64,000 bases of DNA from the NCBI GenBank assembly GCA_013368315.1, contig JAACJM010000084.1, forward strand, positions 186,001 to 250,000. Reading direction: 5' to 3'. A program made the translations under genes and the position numbers. Positions within the stretch are counted from its first letter, which is position 1; every line of letters begins with the position of its first letter. The notes under the pieces were generated by a model that did no database searches, had not been told where the DNA came from, and saw only the letters and a program-made list of their open reading frames with translations. Shown here piece after piece: positions 1-10,933 of this stretch. This DNA comes from Tetrapyrgos nigripes (lineage: Eukaryota > Basidiomycota > Agaricomycetes > Agaricales > Campanellaceae).

Positions 1-8
1 ACATTGAA

Positions 9-2954
9 GTGGGCTCTGTACAGAACTGCACTTTAGAGGATGTGGTGAGCAAGAACACTCTATCCCATTATAAAGCATCACATCCGGAAGATTCACAAAA
101 TGTTGAAACAGTAGTGCTGAAAACAAACCAAAAAAAAATATATGGAACATCACAAGTTGATAACTACAGATTCAGACCTCAAGAGTATGAATCAATAAGT
201 TTATATGAATGGATACAAACTGCAAATGTCCAAAAATGCCCAAAAGCAAGAAAGACTCATGCCACACAAGATGCCACTGAAGATGTTAAGATGGTAGATA
301 TAACCAGTAACCATGTGACATCCAAGAAATATCATAAATTCCAAAGTGAACATCCTCAATACTCCACCCACCAGGTTTATTGTGATAGCCACAGACAGTA
401 CAATGTAGTTCCTAACTTCAAAGGTGGTTTCTTACCCCGAAAAAATCAAGGAGATGAGGATTTTTATTTTTTGACTATGCTATGTTTATTTAAGCCATGG
501 AGACATGGGAATGATCTGAAAATCTCCGATAAAAATTGGTCAGAAAGCTTTGAGCAGTTTGAATTTACACAGAGACAGAAAGAGATAATGAACAACTTCA
601 ATTTAAAGTATGAATGTTATGATGCTCGTGATGACTTTCATTTGCAACTTAAAAAAACAGGGTTTTCCTTTGAATCATTTCCAAAATCATTAAATCATAT
701 AATAAATGATCCAAGTCATGATTCTGTAGAGCACTACGGAGAATATGAAGAAATGGATGATTATGGAGATGTTGATATGCTAGGACCTCAATATCTCAGA
801 CATTGTCAACAGGGCAGAGATGTGGGATACTGGCTTCAGCAAATTGGATGGCTTGGGAAAAAAGCAAATACACTATCTCACAACTTGCAAGCAAAACTGT
901 TTCAGCCAACAGAGAAGCGAAATGGTTCAGAATGGGATTCAATGATAAAAAAGCTAAAGCAGAAGATTAATGACACACGAATTGCACAAATTCCTTCACA
1001 GTCTTTAGTACCACCAAACATTCCACCTATGAGACCACCACAGTCACAACCCTCAGCAACAATTCTTCCACCTGCATATTTTATGAAAAACTGTACTGCA
1101 ATTTTAATAAACTCTCAGGAAAGAATTGAATCTATTGCAACAAAATTTGCACTGAACAGTGATCAGAAAAGAGCATTCCACATTATTGCTAATCATATAA
1201 GCAGTCCTCAAATAGAGCAGCTAAAAATGTACCTGGGAGGAATGGGTGGTACTGGCAAATCACAAGTGATTAAGGCACTGAAAGGCCTTTTTGATGCCAG
1301 AAATGAGAATTACAGATTTATCTGCTTAGCACCAACAGGAACCGCTGCTGCATTACTTAGTGGCTCTACTTATCATTCTGTTTTAGGGATTAGAAACAAT
1401 AATAATAAAGAAACTGGTTTCTTACATGAATCTGCATCTGTTAAACAAGTTCAGGAGAGAATAAGAGGAGTTGAATACATTTTTTTAGATGAAATTTCAA
1501 TGATTAACTGTCATGACATGTACCAAATCAGCGCTAAGCTGGCTGCAGCCAAGAATAGACCAGAACAACCTTTCGGAGGAGTCAATATTATACTTGCTGG
1601 TGACTTTGCACAAATACCTCCAGTGATAGGCCCTTATCTATATCATCCAATAGAAATGGAAATTAATCCAAGAATGAAACCAAAAGAGCAGGAACAGTCT
1701 CTTGGTAAATCTATTTGGCAACAAGTTACAATGGCTGTGATTCTGAAAGAAAATATGCGTCAAACAAAGGAATCTCCACAAGATACTGCTCTACGAGAAG
1801 CACTCGAGAATATGAGATATGGTAGATGTAGACCTGCTGATATCCATTTCTTGCAGAGTCTTACTACTACCCCAGAAAAGAGTGAGATCTTTTCAACAGA
1901 GGAGTTCCGTAACACATCTATCATAACTGCATGGAATGTACATAAAGATGCAATTAACCAGAAGGGAACAAAAAGATACGCATCTGATACAAATCAGGAG
2001 CTAGTAGATTTTTTCTCAATTGACTCTATCACTCCAAGCTCTACACAAGTTGGGGATAGGAAAATGGGACGGAAAAGAACTAGAGAAGGTGTGCTCAAAC
2101 AAGGAAAGATTGACTCCAAGCGTCAGGATTTGCTCTGGAATGCAATGCCCTCTACAACAAATAATCATATTCCTGGAAAATTAAACCTGTGCGTAGGCCT
2201 GCCTATAATCATTAAGCAAAACTATGCAACTGAATTTTGTATTACAAATGGTCAAGAAGGAACTGTACATGGCTGGCAAGAAAATATTGGTCCGCAAGGA
2301 CAGAGAGTGTTAGACACATTATTTGTCCTCTTAAAAGATCCCCCACAGGATATCTTTTTTCCTGGTCTTCCAAAAAATGTAGTTCCACTATCAAGATCAT
2401 CTCAAACTGTGAAATGTGCACTTCCAAATGATACTTGTCTTACAATTAAAAGAGAGCAGGTGATGATTCTACCTAACTTTGCTATTACTGACTATGTTTC
2501 ACCGGGCAAAACAAGGGTTCATAATATAATACACTGCAAAAATCTCAAGAACCATCATGCATATTACACTGCATTCTCACGAAGCAGCAATGCTGATGGA
2601 ATTGTGCTCCTGGACCAAATTGACCCCAGAAAAATCCACAGTGGAATATCAGGATATTTGCGGCAAGAATTTAGAGAGCTTTTGTTGCTCAATGAAATAA
2701 CTGAGCTGCAATATAATCAAAGGCTTGATCCCAGAGTAAATGGAAAAACAAGGAATCAATTGATTCGAAGTTATTTTGATCACAAAGGAGAGGACTATAT
2801 TCCTGATGATATGCCAGAAATTTTAATAGAGCCAGGTGATACTCTAGTACCTCTCATAGCTCAGAGCACACCATGGCAATTGGTGACACATAATAAAGCA
2901 CCAAGAAAAACCAAGAATGATAAGGAATCGGTCTTGAACAAAAAGCTCAAGTGA
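9..2954 (+). CDS. Helitron Rep-helicase, C-terminal part (PIF1-like helicase)
   Basis: A 981-residue open frame that probably continues upstream of the window. The segment around residues 135-170 (GFLPRKNQGDEDFYFLTML, then LFKPWRHGNDL) is the conserved block that precedes the helicase in fungal Helitrons. The SF1 PIF1-like helicase follows: Walker A GGMGGTGKS near residue 413, Walker B FLDEIS near 495, LAGDFAQIPPV near 532, KENMRQT near 580 and a C-terminal YTAFSRS block near 870. In the family this protein unwinds DNA during rolling-circle transposition. The frame is uninterrupted, so this copy may be fairly young. The first Met at position 9 is only the first in the window and need not be the true start. 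Confidence 0.88.
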   Translation: MGSVQNCTLEDVVSKNTLSHYKASHPEDSQNVETVVLKTNQKKIYGTSQVDNYRFRPQEYESISLYEWIQTANVQKCPKARKTHATQDATEDVKMVDITSNHVTSKKYHKFQSEHPQYSTHQVYCDSHRQYNVVPNFKGGFLPRKNQGDEDFYFLTMLCLFKPWRHGNDLKISDKNWSESFEQFEFTQRQKEIMNNFNLKYECYDARDDFHLQLKKTGFSFESFPKSLNHIINDPSHDSVEHYGEYEEMDDYGDVDMLGPQYLRHCQQGRDVGYWLQQIGWLGKKANTLSHNLQAKLFQPTEKRNGSEWDSMIKKLKQKINDTRIAQIPSQSLVPPNIPPMRPPQSQPSATILPPAYFMKNCTAILINSQERIESIATKFALNSDQKRAFHIIANHISSPQIEQLKMYLGGMGGTGKSQVIKALKGLFDARNENYRFICLAPTGTAAALLSGSTYHSVLGIRNNNNKETGFLHESASVKQVQERIRGVEYIFLDEISMINCHDMYQISAKLAAAKNRPEQPFGGVNIILAGDFAQIPPVIGPYLYHPIEMEINPRMKPKEQEQSLGKSIWQQVTMAVILKENMRQTKESPQDTALREALENMRYGRCRPADIHFLQSLTTTPEKSEIFSTEEFRNTSIITAWNVHKDAINQKGTKRYASDTNQELVDFFSIDSITPSSTQVGDRKMGRKRTREGVLKQGKIDSKRQDLLWNAMPSTTNNHIPGKLNLCVGLPIIIKQNYATEFCITNGQEGTVHGWQENIGPQGQRVLDTLFVLLKDPPQDIFFPGLPKNVVPLSRSSQTVKCALPNDTCLTIKREQVMILPNFAITDYVSPGKTRVHNIIHCKNLKNHHAYYTAFSRSSNADGIVLLDQIDPRKIHSGISGYLRQEFRELLLLNEITELQYNQRLDPRVNGKTRNQLIRSYFDHKGEDYIPDDMPEILIEPGDTLVPLIAQSTPWQLVTHNKAPRKTKNDKESVLNKKLK

Positions 2955-3002
2955 GACACAGATGGTAGAGAGGAATTAGTATCCAGAATAGATCTGCAAG
3001 GT

Positions 3003-3848
3003 ATGATTTGGAATGCTCAAGATTGGAGCTGCCCTTATGATACTATATTCACTGTAATATTGAATCTTTGGCGAGAGGACAAGGAAAGATGGAGTCCATT
3101 CTTCACTCAAGTAAATAAATTTTCAGAAGAATTAATCACAAATTTTGTTTTAACTGAGAAAAAGTTACAGACTTTAGAAAATGGACGTAATATTGTGCGG
3201 CAACAGCTTCATGATATGGACTCAGAGAGCTTTCCATATGGACAGCGTGGAGGTCACCTTGATGTTCTTGCACATCATATGTTTGGTACACTCTCATATT
3301 CAAGAGCTGAGTTACAATGTTTGACATGTCAATCAGTCCTACCAGTAAATGAGACATTTGGTCAGATTGTTCTGAGTTCAGTTATGGACATCTATCCTGA
3401 TCAAACATGGAGATCAAAATTTAAACACCCTTATTATATTCAGGACTGGGTGTATGATTACATGAGGGGTAACCTTCACAATGAAGGATTTACATGTAGC
3501 TGTGAAACAAATACCCCTCTCCAATCAGTAATAACCAGACCATCTCCCCTCATATATTATAATATCTTTGACACCAAAATGAATATCAGCCAGAAATTAA
3601 CTATACCAGATAGAAATGGGGCATTGATAGGATTTACACCCAGAGCAATTACATATACGGGGGGTCATCACTTTACATGTTGTTTCATAACTCCAGATGG
3701 CTCAATATACTATCATGATGGTATTACTTGTCAGAGAAATTTCCAACCAGAGAACTGTAATATCAATAATGTCAACTACACTTACTTTAAAACTGCAGAT
3801 GATGAGAGAAAGGTAATGGTAGGAGTACTATATATTCAGGATTCCTGA
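3003..3848 (+). CDS. Helitron-associated cysteine-peptidase-like protein
   Basis: A 281-residue ORF that starts 48 bp after the helicase stop on the same strand and has the same AT-rich composition, so it is probably part of the same element. Near the start, WSCPYDTIF looks like a catalytic cysteine box. Near residue 218, GGHHFTCCFITPDGSIYYHDG looks like a histidine box of a papain-fold deubiquitinase (USP or OTU type). Two Cys pairs, CLTCQ near 102 and a CSCE pair near 164, could bind zinc. The peptidase assignment is inference from these motifs only. It could be the 3' part of a larger Rep-helicase fusion separated by a stop, or a separate gene after an intron. Confidence 0.5.
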   Translation: MIWNAQDWSCPYDTIFTVILNLWREDKERWSPFFTQVNKFSEELITNFVLTEKKLQTLENGRNIVRQQLHDMDSESFPYGQRGGHLDVLAHHMFGTLSYSRAELQCLTCQSVLPVNETFGQIVLSSVMDIYPDQTWRSKFKHPYYIQDWVYDYMRGNLHNEGFTCSCETNTPLQSVITRPSPLIYYNIFDTKMNISQKLTIPDRNGALIGFTPRAITYTGGHHFTCCFITPDGSIYYHDGITCQRNFQPENCNINNVNYTYFKTADDERKVMVGVLYIQDS

Positions 3849-4037
3849 AGCGGAGATGACTGATAGTGATTCTGACTAGTAGTTCTTGAAAAGGCCTCGT
3901 AACTTGCCACGCGAAGCGATGGCTCTTTACCCCAGTCTCTTCTGAGAAAGCTCTTCCCGAAGCCTCGAAAAACTTGAAGGATTTCCTGTGATCTCCAACA
4001 GCTATAGTCCGAACAGAAGTCGACTGCAACGCAAAGC

Positions 4038-4364
4038 ATGGCTTCCCATTTCGAGAAGTGGGCGGTTGAAGTCATTGAGAAGATCATGCAGGACCCGACG
4101 CCCATTGAAGTGAGAATGAAAGGAAAAATAGATGCCTTCTGTCCGATGTGGGAACAACGTACGAGTTTCGTGTTGAGTTGTCAACCTATGATGGGGTCGC
4201 ATTCAAGTTGCGGCACTAGTCGAGGAGCAGGGATTGGCGATGTTGCTTTCTTCATCGTCACCACTTCATTTTCTATTCCAGCAGGTGGTAAATTGTCCGC
4301 AAACTTGGTCAGCATTGCCGCACGCTCTGCGACGTGTATTAACCCACATTCAACGGTATCATAA
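4038..4364 (+). CDS. Uncharacterised ORF conserved in the tails of blocks A and C
   Basis: A 108-residue ORF starting MASHFEKWAVEVIEK. The homologous tail of block C stays open in the same frame on its minus strand (about 43232-42834). The two copies differ by scattered substitutions, and the shared frame covers the motif KGKIDAFCPMWEQ and a GTSRGAGIGDV segment. Conservation of one frame in two diverged copies hints at former coding on this strand. The opposite strand is also open in both copies, however, and exon-like signals on that strand compete with this reading. No family recognised. Confidence 0.3.
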   Translation: MASHFEKWAVEVIEKIMQDPTPIEVRMKGKIDAFCPMWEQRTSFVLSCQPMMGSHSSCGTSRGAGIGDVAFFIVTTSFSIPAGGKLSANLVSIAARSATCINPHSTVS

Positions 4365-4798
4365 TGAAGGGACAAAAGGTGAGGTGATAAGAAAGGGTGA
4401 CGGCGACTGTGTTGTCAAAACATGCAGAGCCAGACTCTTCAATGCGAATAAACTGATTTGGTCCTGTGCTGACGTCTGTGTGACTCTGAACTCAGAGATC
4501 GAGGAGTCCATGCAATAAGCGTCAGTGTCAAACGCCTCTAAATGCTGATTACGATACAGAAAAGCACTGTGGTATGCATTTTTCTGGGGGTCACTGAGCT
4601 CAGCTTTTGCAGTGATATCGTGGACAATACTCTTGTAAGCATCGCCGCTGTTGGACTTGGATCGCATATTCAAATATACGGAGCTGATACGGGGTTGGAT
4701 ATGGTCTAGCGACGATAACATGGCCTATTTAGATAGAATTAATATAAGCCCACATAGAAAAATGGGCCCAAATACCCTCTGCTTGACGTCTTTCAATT

Positions 4799-5212
4799 TC
4801 ATGCAAGGTGAATAAACATGACGAGGGGGTAGGAGTGAAGCCTGAAAAATTTGTCAGCGAATTCATTGTTCCACGGAAATAAGAGAAAGACTGCCGAGTA
4901 AAGGAGACGTAGACCTACCAAAATGATGTGCGCAAACATCCTCAATCTGTTCAAGGTGTTAAAGTTGCCCAGAGAAAGATCTGTATGACTAAAAATTGGT
5001 GATAGTAGCAAGAAAAATCTGAAAAGGACGTACCGATATGGATTCCAGTCACCTCTTGCCTTGGCCGGTGGAGGTCGTAGATCTTTCAGAAAATCCATGA
5101 CTTTTTGTCTGACCGTACAGAAGATCCATAACTTTGCGTCATGGGGGTCAACAAAGCTAACCGTTCTGTAGATCATAGCATCACTGGCGTCAATGGGTCT
5201 CTTAGTCTGCAA
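4799..5212 (-). other. Terminal exon-like segment of block A
   Basis: A 137-residue minus-strand open frame covering the last diverged module and the region after it. It includes LGNFNTLNRLRMFAHIILVG followed by a hydrophobic stretch and LFPWNNEFADKFFRL. The matching part of block C (42496-42762, plus strand) has nearly the same sequence with a GTAGGT donor after the HIILV codons and a TTTTTCAG acceptor, so the open frame probably runs through an intron. It marks the 3' end of the repeated gene-like unit. Function unknown. Confidence 0.3.
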
Positions 5213-7149
5213 TCTTTAGACGTTTATATCGATTATACCACTGGCATCAAATCAATTAGCCAGTAGCCTGGAGACATAGATATCAGTCAGTCATTCGCAA
5301 AGAAAGCTGAGAAAGATGTACCCAACCGATGAACGCATTTGACGATCTCGCCCAAAGTGTTGATATTGCCAAAATTTCAGAATGCGGTCTGTAAAGACGG
5401 AAGTGTGTGGCCAACCGAGTTGGCTATAGACACAGAAGCAAGCCTGACTGTGGCTCGCGACCGACGTACAAAAACGAGAGCAAAGGACGTATAGTCAACA
5501 AAGTTGGCTAAAGACACAGACCAAGCCTGTGTCGAGTGCTGACCAACCCAGCAGTGAGTAAGATAAAGTCGCCCAAAGTCTTGAAATTGCCGACAGAAAC
5601 AGTACTTAGCAAGAAAATGCTGCAAATGACATACCTAGTGGTTTTGTAGTAAACTCCGTTCTTGGCCGGTGTAGGTAGTAGACCGTATGGAAGATCCATG
5701 ACTTTTTGTCATGGGGGTCAGCAAAGCTAACTGTTCCATAGATCATAGCAGGAAACACCACCATCCAGTCCAGTAGTCCGTAACCTACAGGGAAGCATAT
5801 CAATAATCATCCAGAAAAGATGCCAAAAAGATGTACCAAAAGAACCTACACAGTTGACGCCCTCAATCTCACCAAAGTCTTCAGTTTGCAAAAAGTCCAG
5901 AACGTGATCCGTAAAACGAAAAAGAGGGAGTTGTGTGACCAACCAAGTTGGCCTGTGTCAAGTGCTGGCCAAGCCAGGACTGACGCAACGAATAAAACAA
6001 AGTCGCTAAAAGTCTTGAAATTGCCGACAGAAACCTGTAAGGCAAGAAAATACTGCAAATGACATACCTAGTTGGTTTGTAGTAAACTCCATTCTTGGCC
6101 GGTGTAGGTAGTAGACCGTATGGAAGATCCATGACTTTTCGTCATGGGGGTCAGCAAAGCTAACCGTTCCATAGATCATAGCAGGAAACACCACCGTCCA
6201 GGCCCAGACCGTAACCTACAGGGAAGCATATCAGTAATCATCCAGAAAAGAAGCCAAAAAGACGTGCCAAAAGAACGTACACGCCCTCAATATCGTCAAA
6301 GTCTTCAGATTGCAAAAAGTCCAGAACGCAATCTGTAAAACGAAAAAGAGGGAGTTGTGTGACCAACCAAGTTGGCTAAAGACACAGGACCAAGCCTGTG
6401 TCGAGTGCTGGCCAAGCCAGGACTCATGCAACGAATAAAACAAAGTCGCCAAAAGTCTTGAAATTGCCAGCAGAAACCTGTAAGACTTGAGTGACAGTGC
6501 TTAGCAAGAAAATACTGCAAATGACATACCTAGTTGGTTTGTAGTAAACTCCGTTCTTGGCCGGTGTAGGTAGTAGACCATGGAGGATCCACGACTTTTC
6601 GTCATGGGGGTCAGCAAAGCTGACCGTTCCATAGATCATAGCAGGAAACACCACCGTCCAGTCCAGTAGTCCGTAACCTTCATAGAAGTATATCAATAAT
6701 CAATAATCATCGAAAGGAAGCCGAAAAAGACGTACAAAAATGTACACAGAGTTGACGCCCTCAATCTCGCCAGTCCTCAGATTGCAAAAAGTCCAGAACG
6801 CGATCTGCAAAATGAAGACAAGGGAGTTGTATGGCCAACCAAGTTGGCTTAAAGACACAGGACTGAGCCTGTGTCGAGTCCTGGCCAAGCCAGGACTCAC
6901 GCAGCGAAGAAGATGATGGTAGACGCGGAGAACGACTCGTCAATAATTCGATGGACGGTCACATGGTCACATGCCACTACATCATCGGCACTGATTAATT
7001 ATTCTTTTAAAGTTTACTATCACCTTCTTCCTCATATCGTCAAGTCCTGGCTCGGTCCAGCACTTAGCACTGACTAGGTTTCGGTGCTTCTACCACTGAC
7101 TTGGTCGGTGAATCCTCTCGACTTCCTTTTTCAGAGTTGTTCTCTGTCT

Positions 7150-8200
7150 CTACCATCAATTCATCTTCTTCGCTGCGTGAGTCCTGGCCAAGCCAGGACT
7201 CGACACAGGCTTGGTCCTGTCTCTTTAGCCAACTTGGTTGGCCATATGACTTACTTCGTTTTGTTTTACGGATCACATCCTGGACTTTCTGCAATCACAA
7301 GACTTTGTGGCAAGAGTGGGGACGGCAACTAGGAATATCATTTAAGTAGGTCCTACTCAGCTTTCTTTCTGCATGCTTTTCGACGTACATCTACAGGATA
7401 CGGAATACAGGACTGGACGGTCGGTGGTGTTTACTGCTATGACCTATTGAACAGTCGGAGTTTACTACAAACCAACTAGGTATGTCATTTGCAGTATTTT
7501 CTTGCTAAGTACTGTCACTTAAGTCTTACAGGTTTCTTTTGGCAATTTCAAGACTTTTGGCGACTTTGTTTTATTCGTTGCGCGAGTCCTGGCTTGGCCA
7601 GCACTCGACACAGGCTTGGTCCTGTGTCTTTAGCCAACTTGGTTGGTCACACAACTCCCTCTTTTTCGTTTTACAGATCACGTTCTGGACTTATTGCAAT
7701 CTGAAGACTTTGACGAGATTAAGGCATGTCTTTTCGGCTTCTTTTCTGGATGATTATTGATATGCTTCTATGTAGGTTACGGTCTGGGCCTGGACGGTGG
7801 TGTTTCCTGCTATGATCTATGGAACAGTTAGCTTTGCTGACCCCCATGACAAAAAGTCATGGATCTTCCATACGGTCTACTACCTACACCGGCCAAGAAT
7901 GGAGTTTACTACGAAACAACTAGGTATGTCATTTGCAGCATTTTCTTGCTAAGTACTGTCACTCAAGTCTTACAGGTTTCTGTCAGCAATTTCAAGACTT
8001 TGGGCGACTTTTATCTTACTCACTGCGTGAGTCCTGGGTTGGTCAGCACTCGACACAGGCTTGGTCCGTGTCTTTAGCCAACTTTGTTGACTATACGAGT
8101 CCCTTTGCTTTTGTTTTTGTACGTCGGTCGCGAGCCATAGTGAGGCTTGACAAGTCATGGATCCTCTGTGCGGCCTGTGACCTACACCGTCCAGGCAGGA
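7150..8200 (+). repeat. Module block A': inverted partner of block A
   Basis: Starting at the CTTCTTCGCTGCGTGAGT sequence, this stretch repeats the modules of block A on the opposite strand, so 5.4-8.2 kb forms an imperfect palindrome with a central spacer of about 240 bp (6910-7150). Hairpin introns begin near 7176, 7578 and 8020. The 148-nt exon-like piece is degenerate near 7420-7480 and intact at about 7784-7920. A' lacks the leader of the other blocks and ends near 8200 in a diverged module. Confidence 0.75.
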
Positions 8201-8502
8201 CGCTTCTCGGCCTATCTGTACTTCCAAGCAAGCAAAGGTCATGCGTTACCTGCGATGTTTTTATGTTCTATTACTGACTTCTATGTTTTGGTTCAGCTGT
8301 GACCTCTCCCGATCCAAACACAGCTTTTATGCCTATATGTCATAAAGGGACAGTGGAAAAGGCCTCTGCCATTCTTCATTGTCTTTTCGGTCCCCATTCA
8401 GGGCCCTGCCACACATTGAAGAGTTCGCCACTCCGTCTGCACATTTCTACTTTTAACCCCCACTTTACATGCCTCCCTGCGAAGTACGCTGGATTGACCA
8501 CC

Positions 8503-10646
8503 ATGGTGCCCCTTCATTCATATACCCCTATCTTCCTCCGTCTCATCTATTTTAGGACCCAGACTACTCAATCGGCGTCCAAGCCTTCAAAGAAAAGGTG
8601 CATTTACAGTTGGCCGACTGGCAGGTGCAGTTGGAGGACAGTCAGAGGACCATGCAGACCTTGAATGCGCAATTGAAGGACAGTCAGAGGACCGCACAGA
8701 CCTTGAATGCACAATTGAAGGACAGTCAGAGGACCGTGGAATTCTTGCAGGCACAACAAGCGAGTCTCTGATGCTTCCCTCTCCTTTCAGAAGTATTGAT
8801 ACCTAGCTTTTATTCAGCAACAAGACAACGAAACCATTGGAAACCTGGAATCTCAGGTCGACCAACTTCAGCAGCAGCTGGCAGACTCCAGAACCTCCCA
8901 TGAGGACCACTTGCGAGAATGTCGAGTGATGAGTGATAGTATGTTTCTCTCTCTGTCTCTATTTAATGTAGCATATGTTGAAGCCCTTCCGTTTCATTGT
9001 CTCTCGCTATGAAATGTGTTTTTCTCCATCTTCACGTCATGTCCTTGACCTATGCTCACGCTCTCAACATCCTCAAACACCCACCTTTATTCGCCAGCTT
9101 CAACTGTAGCTCAATGGCAAACTCAGGAATTGTCTGATGTCCGTGAAAGGCTCCAGGCCAAGCAGAACGAAAGAAGCAAGCTGGGAAGTCAACTAAAAGC
9201 AAGAACTGCTACTGTGAAGGTGTGTATGCTTTCATACGGTCGATCTTTTGTTGACTCTCTTTTACCTGCCATTCATTCTGGTCCAGGCCTTCGAAAAAGA
9301 GATTGCCTCTCTTCAAGAACAAACTGCCAATAACGTTAATCTGTATGAAAATTTGAAGCAAGAGCAGTCCAAAAGAAAAGAATTGGCAAACCAACTCCAG
9401 GCCGAGCGTCATAAATCGCAGGCATGTATCTTTTCACCGTTTGACATTTATTGATCTGTTTTTGCTCACCTTTTCACTGTTTACTGTCCAGGAGAACCAC
9501 GACAGAGTCGAAGAAATTAGCGGGGATCTGAATGTGCAAAAGAAAGAAAACCTAAAACTCAAAGAGACCATCGACCATTTGAAATCCAATATGGATCAAC
9601 TTTGGTTCTTGTACACCTACAAAAGTCCTGCAAGTTCTCCTATCGCTGCTAAAACCCTTGCAACTGAGCTTTTGGGACAGCTACACGATGAGGGGAATCA
9701 TGCAGATGAAGATGAAGACGCGAATGCCTTACAAGATGATATAAACATGTTCTTTACGCAGACAGGCTCCACCAAAGAGAACAGTGAATGCAGCTCTCTC
9801 CATACGAACCTGTGTCCAGTTCAGAATGAACTGGCTCAGGCTGAGAGCCGCTATTTGTCCAATCAGTTGCCGAATATGTCATCCACTCGCGATCTTTGTC
9901 GCCAGGTTGAGGAGTTGGAAGGGTGTGTACAGAGGAGAAATGAGCAGATTGGAATACACCAACATGAGATCAAAAAGTTGGAGATGAACTACAAGCTACA
10001 GGAGGAGCGATTAGTTGAGATTACCACCGAGATTGAGACGTTGTCTGCTAACAAGCTTGTCATAATCGAAGACTGTGCAGATGCAAGGGAAGCCAGGGAT
10101 GATGCTCTCGCTAGAGTGAACAAGTTGGAGGAGGAGATGGAGAGGCTAAAGGACCTGCAAGCGAAGAAGGAGCAAGCATTGACTGCCGTCGTCGGCGTTG
10201 TTTTCCACACTGTTTATTGCTTGAGACGGAAGATCAGCCTGGTTGAGCAGAGGAGAAAGGAAACCATAGAAGGATTTGATTCTCTGCAGAGACAACATGG
10301 CAGCAAACGCGACGAGTTCCAAACCTATCGAGCTGTGTCTTCCTCGTCTCCTGGAGAAGTCACTCGAGGCGGGATAGGTGAGGAAAGAGTCGATGGAGAG
10401 CCGGAAAAGACAATGGTGGAGATGGGTTCTCAGACCAAGCAAGTCGGTGTTGGTAAGGTCAACAATGAGGATAAATTGTGTTCTAGAGCCATCGCTGCCC
10501 ACAAACCCGGCAAAGTTGAAAAGGACTTTGGGGGGGGGAACCTTCAAGAACTGGTGTTGTGGGATCTTGATTTGGATAATCTTGATGCTCTACATGACAC
10601 AATGAAGGAGAAGCGAAGTTCATCCGTTGAAATACGCACTCTGTAA
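8503..10646 (+). CDS. Coiled-coil protein (paralog 1), six exons
   Basis: Proposed exons: 8503-8505 (start codon only), 8556-8759, 8818-8938, 9110-9219, 9287-9421 and 9492-10646. They join in frame to 575 residues. Two donors are GC rather than GT (GCGAGT after 8759, GCATGT after 9421), and only these keep the frame open. The protein is almost entirely charged heptad-like coiled coil with three 14-residue repeats near the start. A nine-G run at 10530-10538 is one base longer than the matching stretch of the downstream paralog. This shifts the frame away from a hydrophobic tail (KNWCCGILIWIILMLY), still readable in the +1 frame. Role unknown; a scaffold or tether is only a guess. Confidence 0.65.
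8628..8753 (+). repeat. Three tandem 42-bp repeats in coiled-coil gene
   Basis: Three consecutive 42-bp units (8628, 8670, 8712), each coding 14 residues of the type QLKDSQRTAQTLNA, i.e. exactly two heptads. The first two boundaries are almost identical and the third unit diverges at its end. The repeat lengthens the coiled coil without breaking heptad phase. Confidence 0.85.
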
Positions 10647-10791
10647 TTTTCTGACGAATAATTTTTGGACGACTATATAATGACTTCTTTGATTTGCTGT
10701 AATGACTCCCTTGGCAATGCAAAAACAACTCTTTTGTTTTGAGAGAATGTATGACAAGGATGAATGACGATCGACCTTTATGCGTATACAT

Positions 10792-10798
10792 TATAAAG
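10792..10798 (+). promoter_or_regulatory. Probable TATA box of coiled-coil paralog 2
   Basis: TATAAAG about 140 bp upstream of the proposed start codon. The surrounding sequence (about 10780-10930) resembles the region upstream of paralog 1 (8331-8500), where the matching motif reads CATAAAGGG near 8341. The promoter and 5' UTR were therefore duplicated with the gene. Confidence 0.5.
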
Positions 10799-10933
10799 GG
10801 AAGTAGAAACAGCCTTCGCCATTTTTCATTGTTGGTCCTCACTCAGCAACCCTGCGACCCTCGCCGAAGAGCTTGCCACTTCGTCTGAAACCCCACTCTG
10901 AATGCCTCTCACTGCAAACAACACCTGATTGCC

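Larger units (their letters stand above)
1..3879 (+). mobile_element. Helitron, 3' portion (left end outside window)
   Basis: The first 3.8 kb is markedly more AT-rich than the following DNA and encodes the C-terminal part of a Helitron Rep-helicase followed by a second ORF on the same strand. The HUH/Rep part must lie to the left of the window. A CTAG followed by T at 3876-3879 would fit the CTRR 3' end of a Helitron inserted before T, but I do not see a convincing terminal hairpin upstream, so the right boundary is only a guess. Repeat block A starts about 50 bp further on, which fits an insertion next to it. Confidence 0.6.
3932..7110 (-). repeat. Module block A: long dispersed repeat, minus orientation
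   Basis: This stretch reappears in inverted orientation as block C (40392-43362) and, over its central part, as block B. Read on the minus strand it starts with a leader (7110 to about 6920), followed by tandem modules of about 420-475 bp down to about 5380. A diverged module lies at 5090-5260 and a unique tail runs to 3932. Each module holds three exon-like pieces separated by GT...AG segments: about 57, 148 and 50 nt. The 148-nt piece is open in one frame in the intact copies (it encodes VVFPAMIYGTVSFADPHDEK). The intron between the 50- and 57-nt pieces carries three hairpins. No known protein family was recognised. It may be a gene with amplified exons or a transposable element. Confidence 0.75.

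Noticed and set aside
5377..8277. Many 60-120 residue ORFs in all frames of the module blocks taken as separate genes
   Set aside because: They run through conserved GT...AG borders and hairpins. They are better explained as pieces of one repeated multi-exon unit.
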